Of a stretch of 64,000 nt of DNA, positions 24,345 to 33,663 are shown in pieces. The stretch spans positions 812,853 through 876,852 of the forward strand of contig NZ_KQ948144.1 of assembly GCF_001513955.1 (NCBI RefSeq). Reading direction: 5' to 3'. How positions within the stretch are numbered: the stretch's first letter is position 1; every line of letters starts with the position of its first letter. The notes beneath the pieces are model-generated. The model did no database searches. It saw nothing but the letters and a program-made list of their open reading frames with translations, and had not been told where the DNA came from. A program made the translations under genes and the position numbers. This stretch comes from Streptomyces pseudovenezuelae. Lineage in GTDB: Bacteria > Actinomycetota > Actinomycetes > Streptomycetales > Streptomycetaceae.

Positions 24345-25291
24345 CGACCAGCGCTCACATGACGACCGGAGCCGTCGCCGCACCGGCCCGCGCCAGGACC
24401 GCGACCGCCGTCGCGACCGTGCGCCGCAAGCAGGGCTTCCAGCACGGGGGCTGGTTCGTCGCCCCGTTCCTGGCGCTCTTCGTGCTGTTCGTGATCTGGC
24501 CGCTGCTGCGGGGGGTCTACCTCAGCTTCACGGACGCCAACATCTCCGGCGACGCCGCGAACTTCGTCGGTCTCGACAACTACCGCGAGGCCCTGCACGA
24601 CTCGGCGATGTGGGACGCGCTCGGCCACAGCGCGTACTTCACGCTGCTGGTCGTCCCCTGCATCACGGTTCTCGCCTTCCTGCTCGCGATGCTCGCCCAC
24701 CACATCGAGCGCGGGAAGTGGCTGTGGCGGCTGTGCTTCTTCGTGCCGTTCCTGCTGCCCTCGACGGTCGCCGCCAACATGTTCCAGTGGCTGTTCACCC
24801 AGGGCATCGGCCTCATCAACGAGACCTTCGGGCTCGACACGCCCTGGCTCACCGACAAGTCGTACGCGATGCTCGCCATCGTCATCGAGACCCTGTGGTG
24901 GACCGTCGGCTTCAGCTTCCTGCTCTACCTCGCCGCCCTCCAGGGCATCCCCGACCACCTCTACGAGGCCGCGAAGCTGGACGGGGCGAACGCCTGGCAC
25001 CGCATGGTCCACATCACGCTGCCGATGCTGCGCAACATCACCGGTCTGGTGATCGCGCTCCAGATCCTCGCCTCGCTCCAGCTCTTCGACCAGGCCGTCG
25101 TGATGATGGACTTCGGGCCGGGGCCGGAGGTCAGCACCCGCTCCTTCGTGCAGTACACGCTCGAACAGGGCTTCACCAGCTACCGCGTGGGCTACGCCTC
25201 CGCGATGTCCATCATCTTCTTCGTGATCATCGCAGTCGTCGCCCTGGCGCGGATGTGGCTGCTGCGCAACCGTGAGGAGAGCGGCCGATGA
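24341..25291 (+). CDS. ABC sugar permease, MalF-like, arabinan importer
   Basis: A 316-residue inner-membrane permease with six helices and the CUT1 EAA loop YEAAKLDGANAWHRMVHITLP that contacts the ATPase. GGGAGG lies before the ATG, and ATGA overlaps join it to the genes on both sides. No ATPase gene is present in the operon. In Streptomyces, CUT1 importers commonly share the ATPase MsiK encoded elsewhere, which probably applies here. Confidence 0.87.
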   Translation: MTTSAHMTTGAVAAPARARTATAVATVRRKQGFQHGGWFVAPFLALFVLFVIWPLLRGVYLSFTDANISGDAANFVGLDNYREALHDSAMWDALGHSAYFTLLVVPCITVLAFLLAMLAHHIERGKWLWRLCFFVPFLLPSTVAANMFQWLFTQGIGLINETFGLDTPWLTDKSYAMLAIVIETLWWTVGFSFLLYLAALQGIPDHLYEAAKLDGANAWHRMVHITLPMLRNITGLVIALQILASLQLFDQAVVMMDFGPGPEVSTRSFVQYTLEQGFTSYRVGYASAMSIIFFVIIAVVALARMWLLRNREESGR

Positions 25292-26148
25292 CCACCGCCG
25301 TGCAGGTCCGCAAGAGCACCCGCAAGCCCTGGACACCCAGCCAGATCATCCTCACCCTCCTCGGCGTCGCCGTCTCCGCCGTCTTCGTGGCGCCGATCGC
25401 GGCCGCGCTGTTCACCTCCCTCAAGTCCGAGGCGGAGGCGGCCGAGATCCCGCCGCACTGGCTGCCCAAGGTCTGGACGGCCCAGGCGTGGAAGGCGCTC
25501 TGGGAGACCGGCAACATCACCAACTGGTTCATCAACTCCCTGGTGGTGTCGGTCTGCGTCACCTCCGTCGTGCTGACGGTCAGCGCCCTCGCCGGATACG
25601 GCTTCGCCCGCACCGAGTTCCGCGGCAAGGGCGTCCTGATGGGCATCGTGATGTCGGGCCTGATGATCTCCCCGGCCGTCCTCGGCGTCCCGCTCTTCAC
25701 CACGGTCCAGCAGATGGGGATGGTCGACACGTACTGGGGCATGATCCTGCCCCAGTGCGCGCCGGCCGCGATGGTCTACATCCTCTACAAGTTCTTCCAG
25801 GGCGTCCCGCGCGAGTTGGAGGAGGCCGCGTTCATCGACGGCGCGGGCCGCTGGCGGGTCTTCTTCACGATCGTGGTCCCGCTGGCCCGGCCCTCCCTGG
25901 CGGCGGTCGGCATCTTCACCTTCATCGCCTCCTGGAACAACTTCCTGTGGCCCTACATGGTGACCAACAACCCCGACCTGATGACCATGCCGAACGGCAT
26001 CGCGACCGTCATGAACTCCTACGGCATCCAGTGGGCCCAACTCATGGCCGGCGGCCTCATGGCAGGCCTCCCCCTGATCATCGTGTTCGTCTTCTTCCAA
26101 CGCCAGATCGTGGCGGGGGTGGCCCACACGGGTCTGGCGGGGCAGTGA
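25288..26148 (+). CDS. ABC sugar permease, MalG-like, arabinan importer
   Basis: A 286-residue permease with six membrane helices and the EAA loop LEEAAFIDGAGRWRVFFTIVVPL. It pairs with the preceding permease, whose stop it overlaps by 4 nt. The N-terminus is cytoplasmic and basic. With the binding protein and a shared ATPase it would bring arabinose oligomers to the cytoplasmic GH51 arabinofuranosidase encoded 1 kb downstream. Confidence 0.87.
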   Translation: MTTAVQVRKSTRKPWTPSQIILTLLGVAVSAVFVAPIAAALFTSLKSEAEAAEIPPHWLPKVWTAQAWKALWETGNITNWFINSLVVSVCVTSVVLTVSALAGYGFARTEFRGKGVLMGIVMSGLMISPAVLGVPLFTTVQQMGMVDTYWGMILPQCAPAAMVYILYKFFQGVPRELEEAAFIDGAGRWRVFFTIVVPLARPSLAAVGIFTFIASWNNFLWPYMVTNNPDLMTMPNGIATVMNSYGIQWAQLMAGGLMAGLPLIIVFVFFQRQIVAGVAHTGLAGQ

Positions 26149-26206
26149 CCGCCTCGTGGCACAGCACAGACCTCACCGGTGACCGACGGCACGTAGGGAG
26201 TCGTCC

Positions 26207-27172
26207 GTGAAGCGCCTCAGAGTGGTCGTCGTTGCGGCCGCTGCCCTCATCGCCCTGCTGCCGGTCACGGCTCAGGCGGACACCGGGTATCCCGACCCGC
26301 TTGCGATCAGCGGCCAGCAGATCATCCATGACCCGGCCGTCATCGCCCTCAAGTCCGGCGGATACGCGGCCTACTCGACCGGCGGTGTGATCGGTGCCCG
26401 TCTCTCGAAGGACCTGAGGCACTGGTCCGACGCGGGCAACGCCTTCGCCGAGCCGCCCGCGTGGTGGTTCGAGTACAACGACACCGGTGATCCCTGGGCG
26501 CCGGACATCTCCTACCGGGCCGGCCGGTACTGGCTGTACTACGCCGTGTCGTCCTGGGGCACCAACCACTCCGCGATCGGCGTGGCCACCTCCCCGTCCG
26601 GCCTGCCCGGGACCTGGACCGACCAGGGCAAGGTCTTCACCTCCGGGACCACCGACTCCTGGAACGCCATCGACCCGGCGATCGTCCGGGCGGACGGCAG
26701 GCTGTGGATGTCGTTCGGCTCGTACTGGACCGGCATCCGCATGGTCGAACTCAGCCCGGTCACCGGGAAGGCCCTCCCCGGCGCCGGCGTCCACCACCTG
26801 GCCACCCGCCCCGACGCCCCGTACGCGGTCGAGGGCCCGTCCGTGGTGCGGCACGGCCGCTACTACTACCTCTTCGCGTCGTACGACGCCTGTTGTGCGG
26901 GGGTGAACTCCACGTACAAGATCAGGGTGGGCAGATCAACGGCGATCACCGGCCCGTACACCGACAGCAAGGGCACCTCGCTGCTGGAGGGCGGCGGCGA
27001 CCTGTTGCTGGCAGGACACGGGAGGTACCTCGGCACGGGAGGCGAGTCGGTCTTCCGGACCCGCGGCCAGGACTGGCTGGCCTACCACTACTACGACGCA
27101 GAGGACAACGGCACACCGAAGCTGGGCCTGAACAGGCTCGGGTGGGTGCACGACTGGCCCGTTGTCAAGTAA
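26207..27172 (+). CDS. Secreted GH43 endo-1,5-alpha-L-arabinanase
   Basis: A 321-residue secreted five-bladed beta-propeller that cuts alpha-1,5-arabinan. It has a Sec signal peptide (about 1-24, ending TAQA-D) and the three GH43 catalytic acids: Asp42 (IIHDPAVI, base), Asp156 (NAIDPAIV, pKa modulator) and Glu209 (AVEGPSVV, acid). It has the catalytic domain only, without a binding module. The GTG start follows a GTAGGGAG site. It lies 58 bp after the permeases and 21 bp before the arabinofuranosidase, so the products are probably imported and finished inside. The paralogue at 45559 is similar throughout. Confidence 0.9.
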   Translation: MKRLRVVVVAAAALIALLPVTAQADTGYPDPLAISGQQIIHDPAVIALKSGGYAAYSTGGVIGARLSKDLRHWSDAGNAFAEPPAWWFEYNDTGDPWAPDISYRAGRYWLYYAVSSWGTNHSAIGVATSPSGLPGTWTDQGKVFTSGTTDSWNAIDPAIVRADGRLWMSFGSYWTGIRMVELSPVTGKALPGAGVHHLATRPDAPYAVEGPSVVRHGRYYYLFASYDACCAGVNSTYKIRVGRSTAITGPYTDSKGTSLLEGGGDLLLAGHGRYLGTGGESVFRTRGQDWLAYHYYDAEDNGTPKLGLNRLGWVHDWPVVK

Positions 27173-27193
27173 CTCCGTTCCTGAAAGGTCCCC

Positions 27194-28708
27194 ATGAGCA
27201 CCACCGCCCGCTTCACCCTCGACCCCGCCTTCAAGATCGGCGAAGTGAACCCCCGCCTGTTCGGCTCCTTCGTCGAGCACCTCGGCCGCTGCGTCTACAC
27301 CGGCATCTTCGAGCCCGGTCACCCCTCCGCGGACGAGGACGGAATCCGCACCGACGTCCTGGACCTCGTCCGCGAACTCGGCGTCACCGCCCTCCGCTAC
27401 CCCGGCGGCAACTTCGTCTCGGGCTACAAGTGGGAGGACAGCGTCGGCCCGGTGGAGGACCGCCCCCGCCGCCTCGACCTCGCCTGGCGCTCCACCGAGA
27501 CCAACCGCTTCGGCCTCTCCGAGTACATCGCCTTCCTGAAGAAGGTCGGCCCCCAGGCCGAGCCGATGATGGCCCTCAACCTCGGCACCCGCGGGGTCGC
27601 CGAGGCCCTCGAACTCCAGGAGTACGCCAACCACCCGGCCGGCACCGCCCTCTCCGACCTCCGCGTCGCCCACGGCGACAAGGACCCCTTCGGCATCAAG
27701 CTCTGGTGTCTCGGCAACGAGATGGACGGCCCCTGGCAGACCGGCCACAAGACGGCGACGGAGTACGGCCGGATCGCCGCCGAGACGGCCCGCGCGATGC
27801 GCCAGATCGACCCCGGCGTCGAACTCGTCGCCTGCGGCTCCTCCAGCCAGGCCATGCCCACGTTCGCCGAGTGGGAGGCAACGGTCCTCGCCGAGACGTA
27901 CGACCTCGTCGACCACATCTCCCTGCACGCCTACTACCAGCCCGAGAACGGCGACATCGACTCCTTCCTGGCCTCGGCCGTCGACATGGAGTCCTTCATC
28001 GAGAACGTGGTCGCCACCGCCGACCACATCGGCGCCAGGCTCAAGTCCAAGAAGAAGATCAACCTCTCCTTCGACGAGTGGAACGTCTGGTACATCTCGG
28101 AGTGGCACGAGATCGAGAACTCCGGCGCGCGGGACTGGGCCGAGGCCCCCCGCCTCCTGGAGGACAACTACAGCGTCCTGGACGCGGTCGTCTTCGGCTC
28201 CCTCCTCATCGCCCTGCTGCGGCACGCCGACCGCGTCACCGTCGCCTGTCTCGCCCAGCTGGTCAACGTGATCGCCCCGATCATGACCGAGCCGGGCGGC
28301 CCGGCCTGGCGCCAGACGACGTTCTTCCCGTTCGCCCAGGCCTCGAAGTACGGCCGCGGCGAGGTCCTGGACGTACGGGTCGACTCGCCGACGTACGACA
28401 CGAAGAAGTTCGGCGAGACGGACCTCCTGCACGCCACCGCCGTGCGCGCCGAGGACGGCTCGGTCACCGTCTTCGCCGTCAACCGCAGCCGGACCGAGTC
28501 CCTGCCGCTCGAAGTCGCCCTGAGCGGGCTGGACCTGACGAGCGTCGTCGAGCACAGCGTCCTCGCCGACGCCGACCCGGACGCCCGCAACACCCTGGAC
28601 GCCCCCGAGCGGGTCGCCCCGCACGCGGCCGAGGGCACCGCGCTGACGGACGGCACCCTCACCGCCGTACTGGAGCCGCTGTCCTGGAACATGATCCGGC
28701 TGGGCTGA
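27194..28708 (+). CDS. Cytoplasmic GH51 alpha-L-arabinofuranosidase
   Basis: A 504-residue retaining arabinofuranosidase without a signal peptide that removes terminal arabinofuranose from imported oligosaccharides. The acid/base is Glu176 in WCLGNEMDGPW and the nucleophile Glu295 in SFDEWNVW. A (beta/alpha)8 barrel is followed by a C-terminal beta domain from about 380. The length is normal for the family. The ATG at 27194 follows GAAAGG. It is the last gene of the arabinan operon and converges on the kinase gene 21 bp away. Confidence 0.92.
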   Translation: MSTTARFTLDPAFKIGEVNPRLFGSFVEHLGRCVYTGIFEPGHPSADEDGIRTDVLDLVRELGVTALRYPGGNFVSGYKWEDSVGPVEDRPRRLDLAWRSTETNRFGLSEYIAFLKKVGPQAEPMMALNLGTRGVAEALELQEYANHPAGTALSDLRVAHGDKDPFGIKLWCLGNEMDGPWQTGHKTATEYGRIAAETARAMRQIDPGVELVACGSSSQAMPTFAEWEATVLAETYDLVDHISLHAYYQPENGDIDSFLASAVDMESFIENVVATADHIGARLKSKKKINLSFDEWNVWYISEWHEIENSGARDWAEAPRLLEDNYSVLDAVVFGSLLIALLRHADRVTVACLAQLVNVIAPIMTEPGGPAWRQTTFFPFAQASKYGRGEVLDVRVDSPTYDTKKFGETDLLHATAVRAEDGSVTVFAVNRSRTESLPLEVALSGLDLTSVVEHSVLADADPDARNTLDAPERVAPHAAEGTALTDGTLTAVLEPLSWNMIRLG

Positions 28709-28729
28709 ACCGGCCGGTCCCCGAGGGCG

Positions 28730-30514
28730 TCAGCAGGTTTCGCGCACGAACCCGTCGGCGCCCTCGGGCACGACCTCCTCGTCCCGGCGCACCACGCTGA
28801 GCGTCCTGCTCCAGCCGGCGCACGCGGTGGCGAGACCTCTCTTCGTGTACTCGACCACCAGGACGTGGTCGTCGAAGGCGTCGGCGAAGGTGCCGCACTC
28901 GTCGTACTCCGCGCACTCCTCGGCGATGGCGAAGTCCAGGCCGATCGAGGCGCGGTCGGGGACGAGCTCCGCGGTGTTCTTCTGCGCGACCGCCAGCCCC
29001 TTCGCGTGGGCGTGCGCCACCACCAGCTTCATCAAGGCCTCGGCCTGGGCGGCCTTGAGGTACGACGGGAAGCGGGTGAAGGAGTCGTAGTTGTCGGGCT
29101 CCAGGGCCTGGTAGCCCTTGGCCGCGCAGCCGTCGATCCAGGTGTCCAGCCGGGCGGCGACGCGCTCGCGCCTGGCGGCCGTACGGATGTCCAGGACGGC
29201 CTCGTCCCAGTCCGTGTCGTGGACGACCTTCCCGCCGGTGTCGCGCAGCAGCAGGTCGGCGTCCCAGTCGCTCTCCTCGTCCGACTCCGCCTGGAAGGCG
29301 TTGATGTGGCAGATGTTGTAGAGCCCCGGCACGGGCGCGTCCTCGTGGCTGCGGCTCACCACGCGGACACCGGCAGCGGGCGGGTAGGCGCCGCCGATCT
29401 GGTAGTCCCAGGGCACGTGCTCGGGCGGAAGGGTCACGGACGCGGGGGCGGCCGGCGCGGGCGAGGCGGAGGCCTGCTCGCCCGGTGACGGTGACGCGCT
29501 CTCCATGGCCGACCCGGCCCGCACCGCCGCGATGCCCAGCCCGGCGACGGCCAGGGCCGCGCCGAGAGCCACGAGGACGCGCCGCCGGGACGCGCGGCCC
29601 GCGCGCCCGCCCTCGCCGCCCGCTCGGGCTACCTGGTGGTGGGTCGCCGCGGAGCCGGCGGGGCCCGGCGGGTCCGGTACGGCCGCCGGGGCCGCGGCCG
29701 GGGCGTCGGACTCCGGCAACGCCCGCAGCAGCTCGCGCAGTTCACCCAGTTCCGGCCGGGCCGCCGGGTCCTTGTCCAGGCAGCGTTCGGCGATGCCTCG
29801 CAGTGGTGGTGCGACCCCGTCCAGGGCCGGCGGCTCGTACATCACCTGATAGCCCGTCAAATACGGGCTGCTGCCGTCGAACGGGCGGCTGCCGGTGGCC
29901 GCGTAGACCAGCAGGGACCCGAGCGAGAAGACGTCCGAGGCCCCGGTGACCTCGCGCGGCGCGGCGAACTGCTCCGGGGACATGAAGGGCGGCGTGCCGA
30001 TCAGCCGGCCCGTCATGGTGAGCGCCTCGTTGTCGACGGCGTACGAGATGCCGAAGTCGATGACCCGGGGGCCGTCCTCGGCCATCAGGACGTTGCTCGG
30101 CTTGAGGTCCCGGTGCACCATGCCGACCCGGTGGATGTCCCGCAGCGCCTCGACGAGGCCCAGTGCGAGCACCCGCAGCGCGGTTCCGCTCAGCGGGCCG
30201 TCCCGGGCCACGACGTCCGCGAGGGTGCGGCCCGGGACGTACAGGGTCGCCATCCACGGCTGCGGGGCGTCCGGGTCCGCGTCCACCACCGGGGCCGTGA
30301 ACGCCCCGCTGACCCGGCGGGCCGCCGCGACCTCCTGCCGGAAACGGGTGCGGAACTCCTCGTCCAGCGCGTACGCGGGGTGCACGAGCTTGACCGCGAC
30401 CTGCCGCCCGGAGTCCGAGCGGCCGAGGTAGACGACCCCCATGCCGCCGCTGCCCAGCCGGTCGACCAGCGTGTAGCCGCCGATGGACTCCGGATCGCCG
30501 GGGCTCAGCGGCAT
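28730..30514 (-). CDS. Membrane Ser/Thr protein kinase fused to a GH114-like extracellular domain
   Basis: A 594-residue protein. Residues 14-270 are a Hanks-type kinase: P-loop GSGGMG (21-26), Lys42, HRDLKPSN (Asp136), DFG (153-155) and the GTPPFMSPEQ activation segment. A Pro/Ala linker and one membrane helix (about 312-334) follow. The extracellular part (about 365-594) resembles GH114 endo-alpha-1,4-polygalactosaminidase, with HINAFQAESDEESDWDADLL, GYQALEPDNYDSF and LDFAIAEECAEYDECGTF. In such a fusion the outer domain may sense or cut an envelope polysaccharide and signal to the kinase. The gene stands alone, convergent with the arabinan operon. Confidence 0.82.
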   Translation of the reverse strand: MPLSPGDPESIGGYTLVDRLGSGGMGVVYLGRSDSGRQVAVKLVHPAYALDEEFRTRFRQEVAAARRVSGAFTAPVVDADPDAPQPWMATLYVPGRTLADVVARDGPLSGTALRVLALGLVEALRDIHRVGMVHRDLKPSNVLMAEDGPRVIDFGISYAVDNEALTMTGRLIGTPPFMSPEQFAAPREVTGASDVFSLGSLLVYAATGSRPFDGSSPYLTGYQVMYEPPALDGVAPPLRGIAERCLDKDPAARPELGELRELLRALPESDAPAAAPAAVPDPPGPAGSAATHHQVARAGGEGGRAGRASRRRVLVALGAALAVAGLGIAAVRAGSAMESASPSPGEQASASPAPAAPASVTLPPEHVPWDYQIGGAYPPAAGVRVVSRSHEDAPVPGLYNICHINAFQAESDEESDWDADLLLRDTGGKVVHDTDWDEAVLDIRTAARRERVAARLDTWIDGCAAKGYQALEPDNYDSFTRFPSYLKAAQAEALMKLVVAHAHAKGLAVAQKNTAELVPDRASIGLDFAIAEECAEYDECGTFADAFDDHVLVVEYTKRGLATACAGWSRTLSVVRRDEEVVPEGADGFVRETC

Positions 30515-30565
30515 CGCGGGTCACCCTTTCCGTGTACGGGTGGTCGAAAGTTCAAGGACATCAGG

Positions 30566-33553
30566 CTAGCGGCCGGGGGAGTCCACCGGCGTGACCGGCA
30601 GACCTCCGGCCGATGTCCCGAGCAGTCTCAGCCGTACGTCCCCGGGGCCGGACTCCGTCGTCCCGTCGGACAGCACCGCCAGCGCCAGGGTGTTGGTGCC
30701 GCGGGTGCGCAGGATGCCGTTGGGGAGGACGAAATGGTGCTGCGGGCCCACGTCGTTGACGTACTGGCCCATGTTCCAGCCGTTGAGGAAGATCTGCACG
30801 CGGTAGGCGCGCTTCGGGTCGTCGTCGAGGGCGAGGCCGACGGAGGCGTCGATGCCGGCGTCCACGGCGAGCCGGAACGTCGTGCGGTACCAGGTGACCC
30901 CCTGGCGCCGGTCGGCGCGCGGCAACTCCGTGTCCTCCCAGTGCTCTTCGGTGAATCCCGGCAGATGCCAGCCCTTGCGCTCCCCGTACAGTCCGCCGTT
31001 GTTGAGCGGTCCGCGCACCGGGTCGGACGCCGTCTCGCCCTGGATGCGCCAACTCGCCTTCGGGGAACCGCCCTTGAAGGTGGCCGCCGTCAACCCCCGG
31101 GCCGTCTTGTGGGAGTCGTTGGAGCGGCCGTCCATGTCGTGCGCCATCCGCCGGACCAGGACGGACAGGACGCGCGGTGCCTGTCCGGCGGGCGGCGGCA
31201 CGTCGAAGGCGGCCGTCGCCGTCCAACTGCCCTTGCGCGCGGTGCTCCTGTCCGGCACCGGCATCCGGTGCGTGCCCAGCGGCTCGCCGTCCAGCCACGC
31301 CATCAGCAGCCCCTGGGTGCCCGTGCTGTAGGACAGGGACACCGACTCCAGCTCGTCCGCGTCCGTCAGGCGACCCCGGTACCAGACGTCGCCGTAGTGG
31401 AAGCCGTAGTCGTCGGCGAACAGGACCGGCTGCCCCTTCGGGACCGGGGTGACGCTGTACGAGCTCGTGCGGTCGGCGGTGGTCCAGCCGGAGTCGTCGT
31501 AGTCGGGGAGGGACTCGAAGTTCTCGGTACGGCGCCGCCAGCCGCTCAGCGCGGGCAGTCGCACCTCGGCCACGGCGGGGATCGGGAGCTGTCCGGGCGT
31601 GGGCGGCATGTCGGCGCGCAGGCTGCCCATGGGGGTGACCGAGGTGCGCAATGGGCGTCCGTTCCAGGTGATCCGGGCCATGCCGCGCGGCCCCCACACC
31701 TCCATGCCCGTGCCCTCGACGGTGTCGCCGGTGAGATGGGCGGTGGCGCCGTCCAGGGTGACCTCACGCACCAGCGAGGGCCCGTACACGAGGACCGGTC
31801 CGGTCGGGGTGTCCACCGGGAACAGCCGCAGCGAGCCGGGGTCGTCGGTGAAGATCAGCAGCAGCGGGGTGTCGCTGCCGCCGGCCTCGATCCGCACCCG
31901 GGCCGGGCCGCCGACGCCCATCGGCACGGTGACCCTGAGGACGCCGAGGTCGTAGTTCCACGCGGGTTCCGCGTCGCCCCGGGTGACCAGGGGCTCTTCC
32001 GGGCACTCAAGGAGGACCTGGGCCATCTCGCCGTGCGGGGCCGTGAACACGGCCACGTCCATCCGGCCGACCTTCTGGCACATCATGGGCTGCGCGGTGG
32101 CGTACTTGAGCGTGCGACCGCCCAGCTGGAGGCCCGCGGTGAGCAGTCGGGCGTCATGGGCGGCGACGGTGAACGCCACGTCGATCCCGGCGTCCGGGAT
32201 CGACGTCGTGACCGGCGCGTCGGTGTCGTTGCGCACGACGTACACATGGGAGCCGGTGTCCGGGTTGGTCAGGTGGTACACGTTCAGCCGCTCGTCCGCG
32301 GCCCGCACCGCGTCGGCCCGGTCCAGCTTGGCGAAGTCCGGGACGGTCCTGAGGAGATGGCCGAGCTGGTGCGCCGGGGCGAGCTTCGGCGTCTGCCTGC
32401 GCGCCTCGTCGATCGCCGCCCCGTAGTCGTACGACGTGTAGACCTGCGGCGCGGGCAGCCAGCCCCACGAGGTGCCGCCGAAGGTCATGTAGACGTTGTG
32501 CACGGTGATGCCGTTGGCGAGGTTGGTGAGCTGGAAGCGCCGCTCGTAGGCCGCGTCCCGGGTCCGCCGCGCCTCGGCGTACCCCTTGCCGTCGAAGGTG
32601 GCCCCGCCCCAGGAGTCGAACCAGCCCCCGCCGAACTCCGGGACGAAACCGGGTGTGCCGGGACTCGCCGTGGCCCCGCCCTTCAGCCCGCCCTCCCCGA
32701 AGTCCCCCCAGTCGGGCGGCACTTCGGAGGGCAGCGGGTACGCGTCGAAGCCGTAGAGCCAACCGCGCTCCTCGCCGCCGGTGTTGAAGGACCCCGGGGT
32801 CCAGTAGCCGTTCCTGCCCTTGTCGTTGTGGAACAGCGGGACGTCGATCCCGTCCGCGCGCACCTTCTTGTACAGGTGGGACATGTAGTCGCGGCCCAGG
32901 GGCTCGTCGACGAAGGCGTCGTACTCGTTCTCGATCTGGTAGAGCAGGACCGTGCCCCGCCCCTTGGTGAACAGGTGCCGGCCGGCGATCGCGTTCACCT
33001 CGGTCAGCCACTCGTCGACGTACGACAGATAGGCCGGGTCGGAGGTGCGGGCCCGGCCCGCGGTCGCCGCCAGCCAGCCCGGGAAGCCGCCGCCGTCGAC
33101 CTCGGCGTTGATGTAGGGGCCCGGGCGCAGGATCACGTACAGGCCGGTCTCGGTGGCCGTGCGCAGGAACAGGTCGAGGTCGCGGACGCCGGTGAAGTCG
33201 TACTGGCCGGGGCCGGGGGAGTGGTAGTTCCAGGCCACGTACACGCTCACCGCGTTGAAGCCGTGGGCGCGCATCTTCTGCAGGATGTCCCGCCACAGCG
33301 ACGGGCTGGGCAGCCGGAACGGGTGCATCTCGCCGGACCACAGCACCAGTCGCCGGCCGTCGACCAACAGCGAGTGCTTGTCGTAGCCGACCTTGTGGCG
33401 CGCCCGGTCGGCGGCGGGGGCGCCGGGCGCCGGCCCGGTGGGCACGCTGTGGGAGGCGTAGGCCCGGGTGGTCTCCCCACCACTGCCGCTCAGCGCGAAG
33501 CCGAGCGCCGTGGTGCCGGCGAGGGCGCTGAATGTACGTCTGCTCAGCTCCAA
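30566..33553 (-). CDS. Secreted GH35 beta-galactosidase
   Basis: A 995-residue retaining beta-galactosidase. It has a Tat-type signal (SRRTFSALAGTTALGFAL), a catalytic (beta/alpha)8 barrel at about 55-390 with acid/base Glu210 (LYQIENEYDAF) and nucleophile Glu306 (FVPEFGGGWFDSWGG), then several beta domains with a jelly-roll near the C-terminus (GWNMGQYVNDVGPQ). It would release galactose from plant or microbial polysaccharide outside the cell, in keeping with the arabinan and galactose genes in the window. The gene stands alone with GGGAG near its start and diverges from the Rrf2 regulator across about 110 bp. Confidence 0.88.
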   Translation of the reverse strand: MELSRRTFSALAGTTALGFALSGSGGETTRAYASHSVPTGPAPGAPAADRARHKVGYDKHSLLVDGRRLVLWSGEMHPFRLPSPSLWRDILQKMRAHGFNAVSVYVAWNYHSPGPGQYDFTGVRDLDLFLRTATETGLYVILRPGPYINAEVDGGGFPGWLAATAGRARTSDPAYLSYVDEWLTEVNAIAGRHLFTKGRGTVLLYQIENEYDAFVDEPLGRDYMSHLYKKVRADGIDVPLFHNDKGRNGYWTPGSFNTGGEERGWLYGFDAYPLPSEVPPDWGDFGEGGLKGGATASPGTPGFVPEFGGGWFDSWGGATFDGKGYAEARRTRDAAYERRFQLTNLANGITVHNVYMTFGGTSWGWLPAPQVYTSYDYGAAIDEARRQTPKLAPAHQLGHLLRTVPDFAKLDRADAVRAADERLNVYHLTNPDTGSHVYVVRNDTDAPVTTSIPDAGIDVAFTVAAHDARLLTAGLQLGGRTLKYATAQPMMCQKVGRMDVAVFTAPHGEMAQVLLECPEEPLVTRGDAEPAWNYDLGVLRVTVPMGVGGPARVRIEAGGSDTPLLLIFTDDPGSLRLFPVDTPTGPVLVYGPSLVREVTLDGATAHLTGDTVEGTGMEVWGPRGMARITWNGRPLRTSVTPMGSLRADMPPTPGQLPIPAVAEVRLPALSGWRRRTENFESLPDYDDSGWTTADRTSSYSVTPVPKGQPVLFADDYGFHYGDVWYRGRLTDADELESVSLSYSTGTQGLLMAWLDGEPLGTHRMPVPDRSTARKGSWTATAAFDVPPPAGQAPRVLSVLVRRMAHDMDGRSNDSHKTARGLTAATFKGGSPKASWRIQGETASDPVRGPLNNGGLYGERKGWHLPGFTEEHWEDTELPRADRRQGVTWYRTTFRLAVDAGIDASVGLALDDDPKRAYRVQIFLNGWNMGQYVNDVGPQHHFVLPNGILRTRGTNTLALAVLSDGTTESGPGDVRLRLLGTSAGGLPVTPVDSPGR

Positions 33554-33663
33554 GGGAGCGCCTCCTGGTCGTGCCGCGCTAGCGCCAGTCCGTCCGTGGG
33601 TGTGGGTGGTGTGCCTATTGTGGCGTGGCCATTGTCCCCGGCCGAACGCCGCACAATTGTCGT

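Noticed and set aside
28709..28718. ACCGGCCGGT palindrome between the GH51 and kinase genes as a terminator
   Set aside because: Ten base pairs with no loop and weak flanks; it might help convergent termination but is too short to call.
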